Assembly (NCBI GenBank): GCA_000729835.1
Contig: JFHB01000001.1
Span: 124,001 to 188,000, forward strand
Direction: 5' to 3'
Source of the DNA: Atkinsonella hypoxylon
Taxonomy: Eukaryota; Ascomycota; Sordariomycetes; Hypocreales; Clavicipitaceae
Length of the DNA stretch: 64,000 bases
The position numbers and the translations under genes are program-made. Of this stretch, positions 34,460 through 45,864 are shown piece by piece; within the stretch, counting starts at the first letter, position 1; each line of letters opens with the position of its first letter. The notes beneath the pieces are model-generated. The model saw only the letters and a list, made by a program, of their open reading frames with translations. It was not told the origin of the DNA and searched no databases.

Positions 34460-36303
34460 ATGATGGGCGTCTCACCACCGTTTATGTACGGTGCTGCGGG
34501 GACCCGTAATGGAGCATTCCCGACAAGTACATTTGACCCAAAGGCAGTGACACGGGCAAGTTGGGAACCAAAGCCTAGAAAGCCAGTGCAAACTGGCCCA
34601 TTAATCTCTTTTAACAAACATCCAGAGTGCGTCTTTCATCATTTGTGTCTATAATTGGGCTGTTTTTGTGGATTAATCGGTTGTAGTGCGCATGCTTTGA
34701 TATCACGTCAACTGAGCCATTATACGCCGCTCGGTAGGCGGACAAAGAAATGGATCAAGGGAATGCGAGGCTTGCAACTTTTTTGCCGTGTACTGGAGCT
34801 CAACGGAGCGGTGGGGGTATTAGTGCTTCTCATTCTCGTCACCAACATTGACGAGGTGAAGGGATGGATCATGAGAATCCTGGTAAGATACTAGCCAACG
34901 ATGTCAGACTACTCGGAGTTGCGGAAGTAATTAATGTGTATTAGCCTGGATTTTCCATGGTGCATTGCTTATACGCCATTTATCACCTTTCTCGTGCAGC
35001 GTCGAGCCGGACCCCTGGCTCTTCGTCAGCATACCATGTATTTGCTGCTATTTCCGACCTAGTTATGATGTCACTATGCGCATTCGCGGCCTATTCTACT
35101 TACCAAGACTCTAGAAGATGGACTTCGAGGTTGGACGACCAGAATCTGATGCGTTACTTTGTGCCAGCTATTTATTACACAACCGTTGCTGTGGGCGGCT
35201 TACACCTCGTATCTCTCTCGATTTCTCTTTGGTTAGGCATCATGTTCCGAAGGATCAGCTTAATGCCACCAGACATGAATCCCTTAGAAGACAATCTTAC
35301 GGCAAGACCTTTCCATAAAAGGAACAAATCATCCATAACGACAGCGAGCAGTGTCGATGAACAGCAACAATCAAGTCCAGCTGAACAGTGCACCATCCTC
35401 GAGGTTGGGCTCAAACCAGACTCGCGAGCGCCATTGATACCATTTATGCACACAAGGGCAGGCTCTGAAAGCTCAATTCGAAGCCATACTTCTTTTATCG
35501 ACTTGCCTAGTAGGCAATATCAGATGATCCCGGGAAACTCGTCTAGAAGCCCAGTTCTAGCAGAGTCGGAAAAACGGGTCTCAGCACCAATTTCTTCCAA
35601 ACCTAGTGCAAATGCAACGTTTCCTACTCCTTGTGGCCCTCGCTTGCAACAAGAACATTCGACTCATAATAACAAGCAAGCTCGAGTGGGAAAATTTACC
35701 GAGACTTGGGTCCCAACAAATTCGTTGGTGTCTAGGACGAATAAACGCAACTACGGAATGACAAAGCCTACAGACCCATCTAACCACATATTCTATAGCA
35801 AAGACGACTATGATGAACTCGCACAGACACACGAAGATGAAGAGGGTACTGATGAGTCCGACTATGACGAGGCCGCGTATGACAGACCACGATCGCAACA
35901 GGCATTTGGTGAACGTCGTGCACATCCGAATCCTCTTCGATCAAACCCAACTGGAGAGCTCAAAGAAACAAAGAGAACCGACCTTTCCTCAGCAAATATT
36001 GGCACAACAGCCTCAGAGCACATAGCCTTGTCCGAATCAAGTGGAAATCAGAGAAAGATTAGCAACAGCCAAGATATAACAAATCAAAATTATGAGACTC
36101 GAAACTCTTGGAAGAGACACACAGACGATTTGATTCATTTAGGCAACGTTTGTTATGCCAAATCCTATGGAGAGGTAAGAAGCACCGCCCCACTCATCAT
36201 GGTAGGTGGGAATAGGAAGCTTTCATCTGGAATAGATTATGGAATGGGTCACCGGCGAAACGTCAGTGGGAAGAACGCCGAAGAAGGGAGAGGTTTTCGA
36301 TAG
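34460..36303 (+). CDS. Conserved fungal multi-pass membrane protein of unknown function
   Basis: Three exons: 34460-34626, 34717-34882 and 34945-36303; 563 residues. The opening MMGVSPPFMYGAAGTRNGAF and the stretch PRKPVQTGPLISFNKHPD match a family I recall from many Pezizomycotina genomes. About four hydrophobic segments follow in the first half (AVGVLVLLILVTNI, the FSMVHCLYAIYHLS region, AISDLVMMSLCAFAAY, VGGLHLVSLSISLWLGI). Then comes the conserved RRISLMPPDMNPLEDNLTAR, after which the protein is hydrophilic, Ser/Asp-rich and probably disordered and cytoplasmic, ending EEGRGFR. The function is unknown. The exon joins (HPD-HYTPLG, RIL-PGFS) are in phase with GT..AG introns of 90 and 62 nt. 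Confidence 0.85.
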
Positions 36304-36536
36304 TCTAATGATCAAGTGATGCATTCTTGCTATCAGGGTAAAGTTACGAACGACTGTACGCTGGGCCTAAGAGTTATGAGCGTATATGGAGACATGCGCA
36401 TGAATCATTTATCTGGGAGTCCTGCATCATGTTGCGTATTGGATACTTATGATTCGGTGTTTTACTCTTGACATCAAAATGTGGAACATGGCTAGTAACA
36501 AAACTGAGAGTGTTCTTTGACGATACTATATGCCAA
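36304..36536. other. Short convergent intergenic region
   Basis: 233 bases between the stops of the membrane-protein gene and PMS1; only 3' UTRs expected. Confidence 0.5.
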
Positions 36537-39500
36537 TTAACTACGTGCTTTCATGTATGAGACCCAGGAGTTCAGCGTTGGAGACCCATGTATGTCCCCC
36601 AACCATGCCGCCTCATCCCAGGCTTGTATACGACAAAGATGTCGCATCGTCGGCCGGCCATGAGGGCAATTCCATGGTTTGTCTAGTTCTCCCATGTGTC
36701 TTATTATGGTATACATTTGACTTTCAGTAAGTGCTTTGCCAATCATAACGCTACTGCGACATGCTCTCATTGCAAACATTTTGCGGATAGTTGAGGGTCG
36801 AGGGATATGCTTTGAGCCGGCAGGTTCATCTGCTAGAAGTGAAATCAGCTCTTCCAGATCTTTGAGGGTGAAGGTTGTTTCTCTGCTTAAGGGTAAGGCG
36901 AGTAGTTGGCAGCGGCTCCCCACTGGAGCAGTGCATGTAGAATCAACGACGACCTTGAATCCATTTGCCTCCAAGGCGTCAATGTTTTCGGAGACGATTT
37001 CCTCTTCCAAAGCTGTGAGGGTGAGTGCCTTTGGACGGACTAATCGTTGCGATTGAACTATAGTGTTTGCTTGTAATTTTTCAAAATTGAACTTCTCATC
37101 TGAAGCATGTTGATCAATGATTAAAAGCTCATCATCACGTGGAAGACTTGCATCCACGCCGATATTGCCAGACCGTGGACGTACTGCAATGATGAAACCG
37201 AGGTTGAACTGACCGACAAGCCTCATACTTGTGAAGTCGTTCTTCGATATGATTAGAGATAACCTAGTTTCAGCATCTCGCGCGTCACTCTGTTCCACAT
37301 TTATTGCCATATCGCTCGCTTTATTCTGATCTGTGTTGCGACACCAATAGTCGAAGAGGGAGGCAACATTGTCCCTCGCCATACTCAAAATTCGAGACAT
37401 ATGCGCAGTGGCAAACTTTCTCTTTATGTCCCCACTAAGCGTTATAGTCCTAATATCCGTCTTTTGGCCATCGCTTATCTGTCCAGTATAATTTTGTGGA
37501 CCTTCAATCTCCACGCTAGCTTTCCAACCATCGATAGAGATAGGATGGTGCAAATGTGGAGTTTGAACGTCTGGTAAATCTGTTGAGTAAGTATTCTCGT
37601 CGTTCTGTTTATGTTCTGCAGAGCCTTGTTGTCGTAGGTCTGCGCCAGTCAATTCGCCTCCAGCCTCGCCTTCAGATGTGTCACACTCCACGCTCGAACT
37701 ACCGCAACTTCTGGAAACATCGGTTGTTTGATGCCCGTGCTCGTCGATCCTTCTTCTGGACACCGTTGTTTCGAGTATGGGAGGTGAAGACTGCTTTGAG
37801 AATAAGGAGGAAAAATTATCCTGTATTCCTTCCAAAGGCTGCTGCGTTCTACGAGTATCATGCATCATGTCTGTAGACCTCTGCTGATGGCCGCGTTGCT
37901 GCCGTGTACTTGCTCCTGAGCTAACGCACTCAACTAATGAGTGTTTGCTTGAAATGTTTCCGGCATTCTCACAATTATTCGTCGAGCTATCGTTTGCTTG
38001 AATCTTTGGCGGGTCGAGTCGAGACTGGTTGCGTTGTGATATTTGAGACCTGAAGATATGCGATACGTCCCGTGCCGCATCTTGATTGAGCCACTTGCTG
38101 AGAGATGACTGCATATTGCCAGCTCTGAGGCTTCCATCAGAAGTGGTTGCGTCGGTCTCTGTGATCGCTTCTGCTGCATCTCCCAGTTTTGTGTCTGCAC
38201 CGTCTGAGGTGGGCGTGTCGCTATATGCTGCCTCGGCTGCAATTAAAGACCCTCCTTCAGTATTTAGAGACACGAGCAGCCGCGACTGGTTTCTTTTAAA
38301 TGTAGTAGGAGAATCCAACTCGTGTTGAGGAGAAATATTAGCAGTTGGAAGACTGTGTTCATGGCTATCGAACAATGCTATTAGCGATGAGCGAAGGCTG
38401 TCCAGTAAAGAAGCCTGGTCGTGAAGCAGTATGCTCCTTTTGTCCGGGCTGACGTTGACATCGTACATGTTTGTGTTGAGTTGAATGTCGGCGAATATGA
38501 ACGGTGATTGGGTATAATTGTAAGATCTGTAAACCTCATTGAAGGTCCTGGCAAATTGTGGCAAGCCACAAGGCCGTCCATTCACAAAAAACATCTGCCG
38601 GTCTGGAGTCTGTCTACCAGCTCCATTTGTGGGTCGTGAGACATGACCTTTGACACGAACTATCTTGGATGAAGAAGTCTGCGAAGGAACGTGTGCGACG
38701 GGTGCATTTTTCGACGATTCCATCTCAACAAGAATGTCCACAGGAACAAGGGTTGATGTCGCTTTTGAACCGAAGATATTCAAGATGTTTTCGCGAGTTG
38801 TCGAATTGCCCTTGGTTGAGAAAAGCAGTATCCGCTTTCCCTTGGTGGGCTGTTGCGAAACCGTGAACTTGAGGTTGGTCTGTATACAAGCATACTGGTT
38901 CAGAAGAGCGATGGCTTTGTGCCACTCTCTCTTTATGTTGCGCTCTAACTCCCTGCGCCTGACTGGAAGGTTGTGGAATAAGTTTTCAACAGAAACAGTT
39001 GTTCCCCTCTGAGCTGCCGTAACTGTGGTACTGAGAAGCTTCCCTGAGGGCTCAAATGAGAGCTTGAAGCCTTTAGGTACGTCGGAATCGATGCAAGTAG
39101 TGATTGTCACTTTGGATACCGCACAGAGAGATGCCAAGGCCTCTCCTCGAAACCCGAAAGTTTTGAGAGAGTCAATATCTGAATATGATGACAACTTTGA
39201 AGTAAAATGTTTTAGTGCAATGGAGGAGTGGTTAGCAGGTGAAATACCGGACCCGTTGTCTTGAACTTCGATTTGTTCAAGGCCTTGGTTTCTGAAGCGG
39301 ACATCTAGTCAGAAAAAAAGACTGAAGTTAGAATCATAAGCATAATGTAACGATAGAAGCGGAGGATCTTGAAGTGGAATCAATTTCATATACGAACCCA
39401 CGATATCGGCGCCGGAGTCGATGCTATTCTCTACCAGTTCTTTTACGACTGAGCAGAGATCTACTATGACTTGACCGGACTGTATCAGGTGAATCTGTGG

Positions 39501-39629
39501 AAAATGTGAATACAAAACGGAAGTAAGATATTTCTATTCTGATGAACAAGATATTGAGACAGTAAAATATAGAGATGGGGAAATTCCACTTACGCTCTTG
39601 TCATCAATGGCCTTGATCGGAGTAGCCAT
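36537..39629 (-). CDS. PMS1: DNA mismatch repair protein PMS1 (MutL-alpha subunit)
   Basis: Partner of MLH1 in the MutL-alpha endonuclease that nicks the new strand during mismatch repair, nuclear. Exons 39629-39594, 39494-39398 and 39304-36537; 966 residues. The GHKL ATPase motifs are complete: ELVENSIDSGAD, DNGSGIS, FGFRGEAL and RGTTVSVENLF. A long Ser/Gln-rich linker (about residues 350-640) separates them from the C-terminal endonuclease domain, where the metal-binding motif DQHASDEKFNFE (about 770) is intact. ACRSSVMIGKAL and CPHGRPTMRHL are also intact. The start MATPIKAIDDKS is on a short first exon, as in relatives. Introns are 99 and 93 nt with standard ends. Confidence 0.95.
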
Positions 39630-39819
39630 AACGACTATGAGACCGAGTCGCTGAATCGGAAGCGCGGGCAGATAGATATATGTTCAGCAATAGAGACTCT
39701 GTCTAGTAGATTCATCAAATTACTGAAAAAACAAGACTGAATGGAGATGCTTAAAGTTCACTGTTAGCACACCTGGCAATGGAAAGCTCATGTTGTTTAC
39801 GGTCGTACTGCATAGCGAG

Positions 39820-40080
39820 TCAGCTGCAATGCCGTATTGGGCAAGCCGCCTCTGATCTTAACAAAATTGACGCGTTAATAACGTGGGTTGACTGAACTTC
39901 TGTCGCGTTGGTGGCGTGCGGTAGTGTGGCTGTGAGATATTTTGTGGGATGAGTGGGACGAGTGGGATTGAGGGATGCCAGAGTCTGGTGAACCAATTCC
40001 TTTCTGCTGCCAGCGACTCCCCCCTGCCCCTGTTTACGTCTATTGTGCTCCTCCACCAGTACCTTGATGTTGAGTGTCAT
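39820..40080 (-). CDS. Doubtful small ORF
   Basis: An 86-codon ATG-to-stop frame upstream of PMS1 on the same strand. It begins MTLNIKVLVEEHNRRK and continues with Thr/Pro-rich text; no domain, signal peptide or membrane segment is seen. Codon content looks like neither strong coding nor clear noise. It could be a spurious ORF in the PMS1 promoter. Confidence 0.15.
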   Translation of the reverse strand: MTLNIKVLVEEHNRRKQGQGGVAGSRKELVHQTLASLNPTRPTHPTKYLTATLPHATNATEVQSTHVINASILLRSEAACPIRHCS

Positions 40081-40431
40081 GGAGGGAATAATTGCCTGGA
40101 TATTTGCCTAATGCCTCGCTAAATAGTCTTAAGCGTGATATGTTTGGGAAATACGTAGTATCTCATAGTCTACCCGAAGGATCCGGGCCTTGCATGCTAG
40201 CTATACAGATTTCAGCGAGTACTTTATAAAATTTGAAATCAACGGGTGTCAAGTACCATCTCGCGCCGACCTTCGGCAGACTCTGGAGACACAGACTTAG
40301 GAATAACAAGCTTTACAAGTCAGGGCAAACATGATAGTCATAAATCCTACCTGTTAGTAATTTTTGGGCTGTCTGACAATCGATAACGGGACTGGTCACT
40401 GTCGCCGGGACCAGATTGGCGCGCGAAGCTA

Positions 40432-40515
40432 CATACCTGGTACCTAGGTACCTACGAGGATACTTGCTACCAAGACCTGATTACCTAGCTGGGTAGGTAC
40501 CTAGGTAGGTACCTT
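40432..40515. repeat. CCTAGGTA/TACCTAGG simple repeat cluster
   Basis: Interspersed copies of TACCTAGGTA, GGTACCTA and GGTAGGTACC, several overlapping and self-complementary, lie about 300 bp left of the inverted-repeat element. Confidence 0.7.
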
Positions 40516-40811
40516 CGGGGTGCTGCCTCTAACAACGGATGTAACTAAGGTACCTTCGCGCCCGCCCCCTCCCCCCGCGGGGTTTTTGTTCAGCGGTCGG
40601 TAATAATGGCCACTTGAAAAGCCCTAGTAATATGTATATATATTGCGGTGACTGTCACTAAGCTCTAATGGAAAGTCTGATAGATCTGAAAGACCTCTGA
40701 TAGAGCCTCAAAAAATAATAACCAGAGAAAAATATATGTTACAAGGCTTTGTAGACTTGGTGACTATGACCGAGCTCCTGACCAAAAATCAGGGTGGCGC
40801 GCAAAGGCAAG

Positions 40812-41095
40812 TTAAGGTGAAGGGGTGTGAGCCACCTACCCCAGCAATGAGCCACCCCAATTTGGTATAGCGCAAGGCGTGGCACGTGCTCCTATCGATT
40901 GCTTAGAGGGCTCTAATTGGCTGAAATTGGGCAGAATTGGCGGTTAGGTCCACATTAATACTAGGCGCTGATTCACCCAGTAGAACGCATTATCTAGTAA
41001 GTTCCAGCCAATCAGCATAACTCAGGGACCAACGCGCTATACCCAACTGGGGTGGCTCATTGCTGGGGTAGGTGGCTCACACCCCTTCACCTTAA
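40812..41095. mobile_element. MITE-like element with about 60-bp terminal inverted repeats
   Basis: The left end starts TTAAGGTGAAGGGGTGTGAG and runs through the CCACCTACCCCAGCAATGAG block to GTATAGCGC near 40872. The right end (about 41034-41095) is its reverse complement with about two mismatches over 62 bp. Both ends carry TTAA, so the element is flanked either by TTAA or by the TA expected for Tc1/mariner-pogo elements, giving a unit of roughly 278 bp. The inner 160 bp have no ORF. Within each terminal repeat the word GAGCCACC occurs twice, like the internal repeats of fungal pogo/Fot ends. No transposase is present, so it is non-autonomous. Confidence 0.75.
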
Positions 41096-41659
41096 CCTAC
41101 ATGTAGCTTACAGACAATCCGAGCACGCGCACCCCCTCCCCCCCTACCACTCACTCTCCGGCAGAATTAACGTGAGGACCTACCTGGTACTCTTGCATAG
41201 GTTGACTGCCCAGTCAGCAAGCACTCTGAAGCTAGCGGCCACTGACTAGGTAGGTACCCGACCCGCGTCAGTATCATTACATTTCGCTACGCAACATGCT
41301 TACTTACCAAGCAGCCTGCACACCTACCTAGGTACGCGGCTTCCAATCTCCAACTTCTTCTTGCAGCACTGGTGTGTCCTATTCCACGCAGGAGGTTTCG
41401 CTCGGGCACGGCATGCCTTGCCGCCTCGTCGAATTCAGCGACAACGAGGCCGATGACGAAACCACTCATAGCGCTCTATCCGTTCGTCGTCCGCCGTTTT
41501 AACGTTGGCAGTACATCTCATTCGTTACCGACTTAGCGACCGCCAAAGAGCAATTATTTGTTCACGAATCCCATCTCCTTTTGTCCTTCTCTACGTGTTT
41601 GTACATTCAGCTGCCCTCTGCTCGAAATTCGCTTGGCCGTTCGGCCAGCCGCTTCCTCC

Positions 41660-44600
41660 ATGACAGGGCGCTCGCTTGGTTCGATCGACGACGGAGACAA
41701 AGCGTCCTGCAATTCCAACATAGTCAGCCAGAATAACCAGCCAGAGCTGTCGCGCTCAGTATCGCGACCTGGAGCCGCACCAGTTCGTCCTTCCAGAGAC
41801 CGAGTCTGCGAACCCACTCATGACCGTAATGAGCTTGGAAAAGCTGCTTCGATATCAACGTCGAATTCACACTCGTTTGCTGATACATCTGCGACTATGG
41901 CCACAGGCGAGTTGCATCCCTCGTCGGGAGATCAAACCAGCCGCAACTCTAAATCTCTCTCAATTCTTGTATTTTTCACTTCTGGCATTGGTATATTGCT
42001 GTTGGCCTTGATCTTGAAATCAGTTGTTAGCTACCAAACTGAGGCAAAAGGTTGTCGCATGTCATATATGCGGCCGTCATATGTACATTTCAACGAGTTT
42101 GACACCGAACATACGCGCTTTGCGACTAAATATTCGTTATATTTGTATCGGGAACAGGGAATTGATGATGACCATAAGGTAAGACATCAAGGGCATTTGG
42201 GGCGAATTTTTGGATGCTTCAGTAGCCATGGCACAACTGTTTTTTTTCTTTTCTGACATATTCATGACAGCTACGAGGTACCCCAGTGCTTTTCATACCA
42301 GGGAATGCCGGAAGCTATAAGCAGGTCCGGCCAATCGCAGCTGAAGCAGCAACTTACTTCCATGACACCCTGCGGCACGATGGCCATTCCATAGATGCAG
42401 GAGTGCGCAACCTTGATTTCTTCACGGTCGATTTCAACGAAGACATCACTGCATTCCACGGCCAGACCTTACTAGATCAGGCGGAGTATCTTAATGAGGC
42501 AATTAGGTACATACTCGCTCTTTATTCTGATCCACAGCGAGCAGGTCGGGACCCTCAATTTCCCGATCCAACTTCAGTCATAATTCTCGGCCATTCGATG
42601 GGCGGTGTTGTGGCACGCACAATGTTAGTGCAGCCGAACTACCAAGCTAACTCGATCAACACAATCATCACAATGTCTGCCCCTCACTCGCGACCACCAG
42701 TAACATTTGACGGACAGATTGTTCACATATACGACGAGATCAACGACTACTGGAGAAAAGCTTATGCTCAGAAATGGGCTAACAACAACCCGTTATGGCA
42801 CGTTACCCTCATATCTATTGCAGGTGGCACATTAGACACAGTGGTACCTTCGGATTATGCCAGCGTGGAACCTCTAGTACCGGAGACTCATGGCTTCACT
42901 GTGTTCACTACCGGCATACCAACGGTCTGGACCAGTATGGATCATCAAGCTATTCTCTGGTGTGACCAATTTCGCAAGGTTATAGCGAAGTCATTATATG
43001 ATATTGTCGACGTTCATCGCGCTACGCAGACGAAGCCTCGCGCCGATAGGATGCGTTTTTTTAGAAAGAGATTTCTGCCCGGCCTGGAAGCCACCTCCGA
43101 GAAGACTGTTGCGGTGAAAGAGGGCGTGTCAATGCTCACTTTGGACCATGACTCGAGCCGAATTGTGCCAGTAGGTGAACGGTTCGTTTTGAAGCACCTA
43201 AGCGGCCGGACACACCCAATGGCACATCTTCTTCCCATACCTCCTGCAAATGTTTCGCCACCTAAACAGTTCTCGCTCCTGACAGATTCTTTGTTCCTGG
43301 AGTCTCAGGACTCAAGCCCCGTAGACATACTTGTTTGCACGGTTTCTCATCTGCCAGGTTCAATGGCCGATCGTTACTCAAGTCACACGTCTATTGCTAG
43401 CAGTAGTCCCTCAAGGCTAGCCTGCAAGAGTATTGCGTCGGACGCCATTCTCTTGCCAGCCTCGACTAAATCGACCCGACATCCTTTCTTCCTTGAAGGA
43501 GAAGAAGTGATACGTCCATTCTCATATCTGCTGTATGATGTTGACGATCTCGCAGAATATAACTTCATTGCTGTTGTGGATAAGGCCAGTGCTCCTTCGC
43601 CAGGTTTTGTTGTTGCCGAATTCAATGATAAAGAAGCAGGTCAGAAGACGGTCTCGACTTCACTTTTCCAAGTTGCGTTATCTGGTCTTTCTCTCTCGCT
43701 GGCCCCTGGTCACGCAATGACAGTCGACATCAGACTTCCAGCTTTGACCTCGAGTTTGCTGGCGTTCGATTTAAACCTGGACAACTCAGAGTGTAGTGAA
43801 GATTCTCAGTTGTTTTCCTCAATGATCAGACAATATCTTAATCGTCCTTATGAGTCTAAATACTTTGTTAATGCAACGAACGTTTCGATCAGCCTACATG
43901 GTATAGCACCATATGTTCCACCACCCCTTGAGGCAAACGATCGAGAAAATGGCATAGGGCTGCAGATATGGTCTGATCCTACCTGTTCGTCATCTGCAAG
44001 AATCACTATACATCTTGACTGGCTGGGAAGTCTAGGCAAGCTCTACATGCGCTACAGGACCGTTTTTGCGGCATTCCCGCTTCTGATTGTCACTTTGGTT
44101 TTGAGGAAACAATTTCGCGTCTATGACCAGACTGGAGTGTTCATATCCTTTTCAAATGCCATGGACCTCTCCTTGAGGCGCTCTATCCCCCTCTTAATTC
44201 TTTCTTTGACTCTCCTCGCAGTCTCCACAGAAGGAACATCAGTAGCAGTGTCTCAACTGTTCTGGAGTAAGCGACATGCTGATGAATTCCACAGAAACGA
44301 ACTTCTTATTGGAATGGACAACCCATTTTTTTGTTTTCTGGTTCCTCTTATCGGCATAGTATGCATTGGCGTCTGTGCGGTTCTGCACTACACTATGCAG
44401 ATCCTCACTTGGGTCCTAAGTATCTTGTATAGATGCTTAACTGGTATGTCGTTGAACCAAGTCAACATGCACAAAAGAGCGGCATCCCAAGCATTGCTCC
44501 AACCCACTCCAAGGCGAAGAATGGTGTCGACAGCCGTCTTGTTATTCCTAGTTTCGACTTTCATCCCGTACCAATTCGCTTACCTTGTTGCGTGCCTGGT

Positions 44601-45087
44601 CCAGTTGTTTACCACAGTTCGCGCATTTCATGTATCGGCCCTGGTAGACTCGAACTTTAACATGAATTATTATCATTATGTTCATTCAATACTCCTACTC
44701 ATGATGTGGGTTTTGCCGATCAACCTACCCATACTCGCAGTTTGGATTCGCAATCTTGCAGTACACTGGCTCACTCCCTTCTCGTCTCATCACAATGTCC
44801 TCTCGATCATGCCTTTCATTCTGCTGGTGGAAAACCTAACCACAGGCAGGATGGTACCACAAGTAACGAGCCAACTCAAGCATGTCACCAGCGTGCTACT
44901 TTTTGGCACAGCGCTCTGCGCGGCAGTGCACGGCGTGTCTCATGCTTATATTCTGCATTATTTGGTCAACATAATCGCATCGTGGCTGGTAATTCTACAC
45001 TCAACCGCGGATTCTTGGTCAATTGCTAGCATCGGCGCGATGTTTGAGGGAAGCGCCGCTGTGAATTCAGACGATGCAAAATCTTGA
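41660..45087 (+). CDS. BST1: GPI inositol-deacylase (Bst1/PGAP1)
   Basis: ER membrane lipase that removes the acyl chain from the inositol of GPI anchors, needed for ER export and quality control of GPI proteins. Two exons, 41660-42178 and 42271-45087 (92-nt intron), 1,111 residues. A hydrophilic cytosolic N terminus leads into a membrane segment (about residues 95-117, LVFFTSGIGILLLALILKSV), then the conserved RMSYMRPSYVHFNEFDTEHT. The lumenal lipase core follows: LFIPGNAGSYKQVRPIA and the nucleophile motif ILGHSMGGVVAR (serine near 282). The C-terminal third has about eight hydrophobic segments. Reading begins at the first in-frame ATG; the frame extends further up but without an ATG. The gene converges on the MFS transporter gene. 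Confidence 0.95.
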
Positions 45088-45864
45088 GAGATATAGCCAC
45101 AAAGGAAGAGAACAATCAGCCGGCGATGCAATTACATCCCCTGGTTAGCCAATGAGTTATACCGTTCAAAGACGAGCTACGTCCCATCTTTCGTTTGTCA
45201 TGGCAACGTGCCAGGTATAGGAGTGGCGTTCTCCATACATAAATGATTCCATCACTTGTTTTTAATCACTAATAATGACCTGCAATACCTTAGCACACGG
45301 CTGGTCTCATCCTAGAGGGGCTAAAGAAATAAGCTCGTTGAACTCAAATGCCTTAGTGACTACTTCACTACGTTCGTTTTTTCTTTGTTTCGAATACGCA
45401 TTGCTAGGCGTTGTTTGGGTGGCGCATTGCAGAGCGGAAGTAACTCTTTTGTTCACTTGGGGATGGGTTCGGGCTTGGATAATGGTTGGTAAATAGTGGC
45501 ATATTAATTTACATGATCTGGTATCAGAAATTTGAATGGTGAAGCATAGCAAATTTTGCAAGTTCCCTGGTGATTTGATTGCAAGGGTCGTTCACACTCT
45601 CTTGATTCGCACATGAATTTTGTTGCATCGCGTCCGTATCTAGACTGGGAACATTAATTTTATCTACCTCTTATTTAATTCGACTGATGCTGAGGAAACC
45701 CAACTATCAGGCTAATGAAAAGGTTCGGGCTCAGTTTATTTCCTCTGCCGCATAAGATAGGATGAAGAGTTCTCGACAGCGAGTAAGCCGTCCAAAATAT
45801 GGTATTTACAACGCGTCTGGAATGCTGGGGGCTAGACAAACGAGATATCCCAAATATTCATTTT
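45088..45864. other. Convergent intergenic region
   Basis: 777 bases between the stops of BST1 and the transporter gene. Short ORFs at 45275-45561 on both strands overlap one another and lack motifs. I see nothing further. Confidence 0.45.

Larger units (their letters stand above)
39630..41659. other. Repeat-rich intergenic region between PMS1 and the GPI deacylase gene
   Basis: About 2 kb. It holds CCTAGGTA clusters (40432-40515 and pieces near 41245-41335), a MITE-like element (40812-41095) and GC-rich microsatellite-like text near 40561-40580. An 86-codon ORF on the minus strand (40080-39820, MTLNIKVLVEEHNRRKQG...) has no recognised relative; I treat it as doubtful. Both flanking promoters are here. 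Confidence 0.5.

Noticed and set aside
34426..34617. Minus-strand 63-codon ORF with FLGFGSQLARVTAFGSN
   Set aside because: It is antisense to the first exon of the conserved membrane-protein gene, whose plus-strand reading splices into a recognisable protein; the minus frame also starts with TTG.
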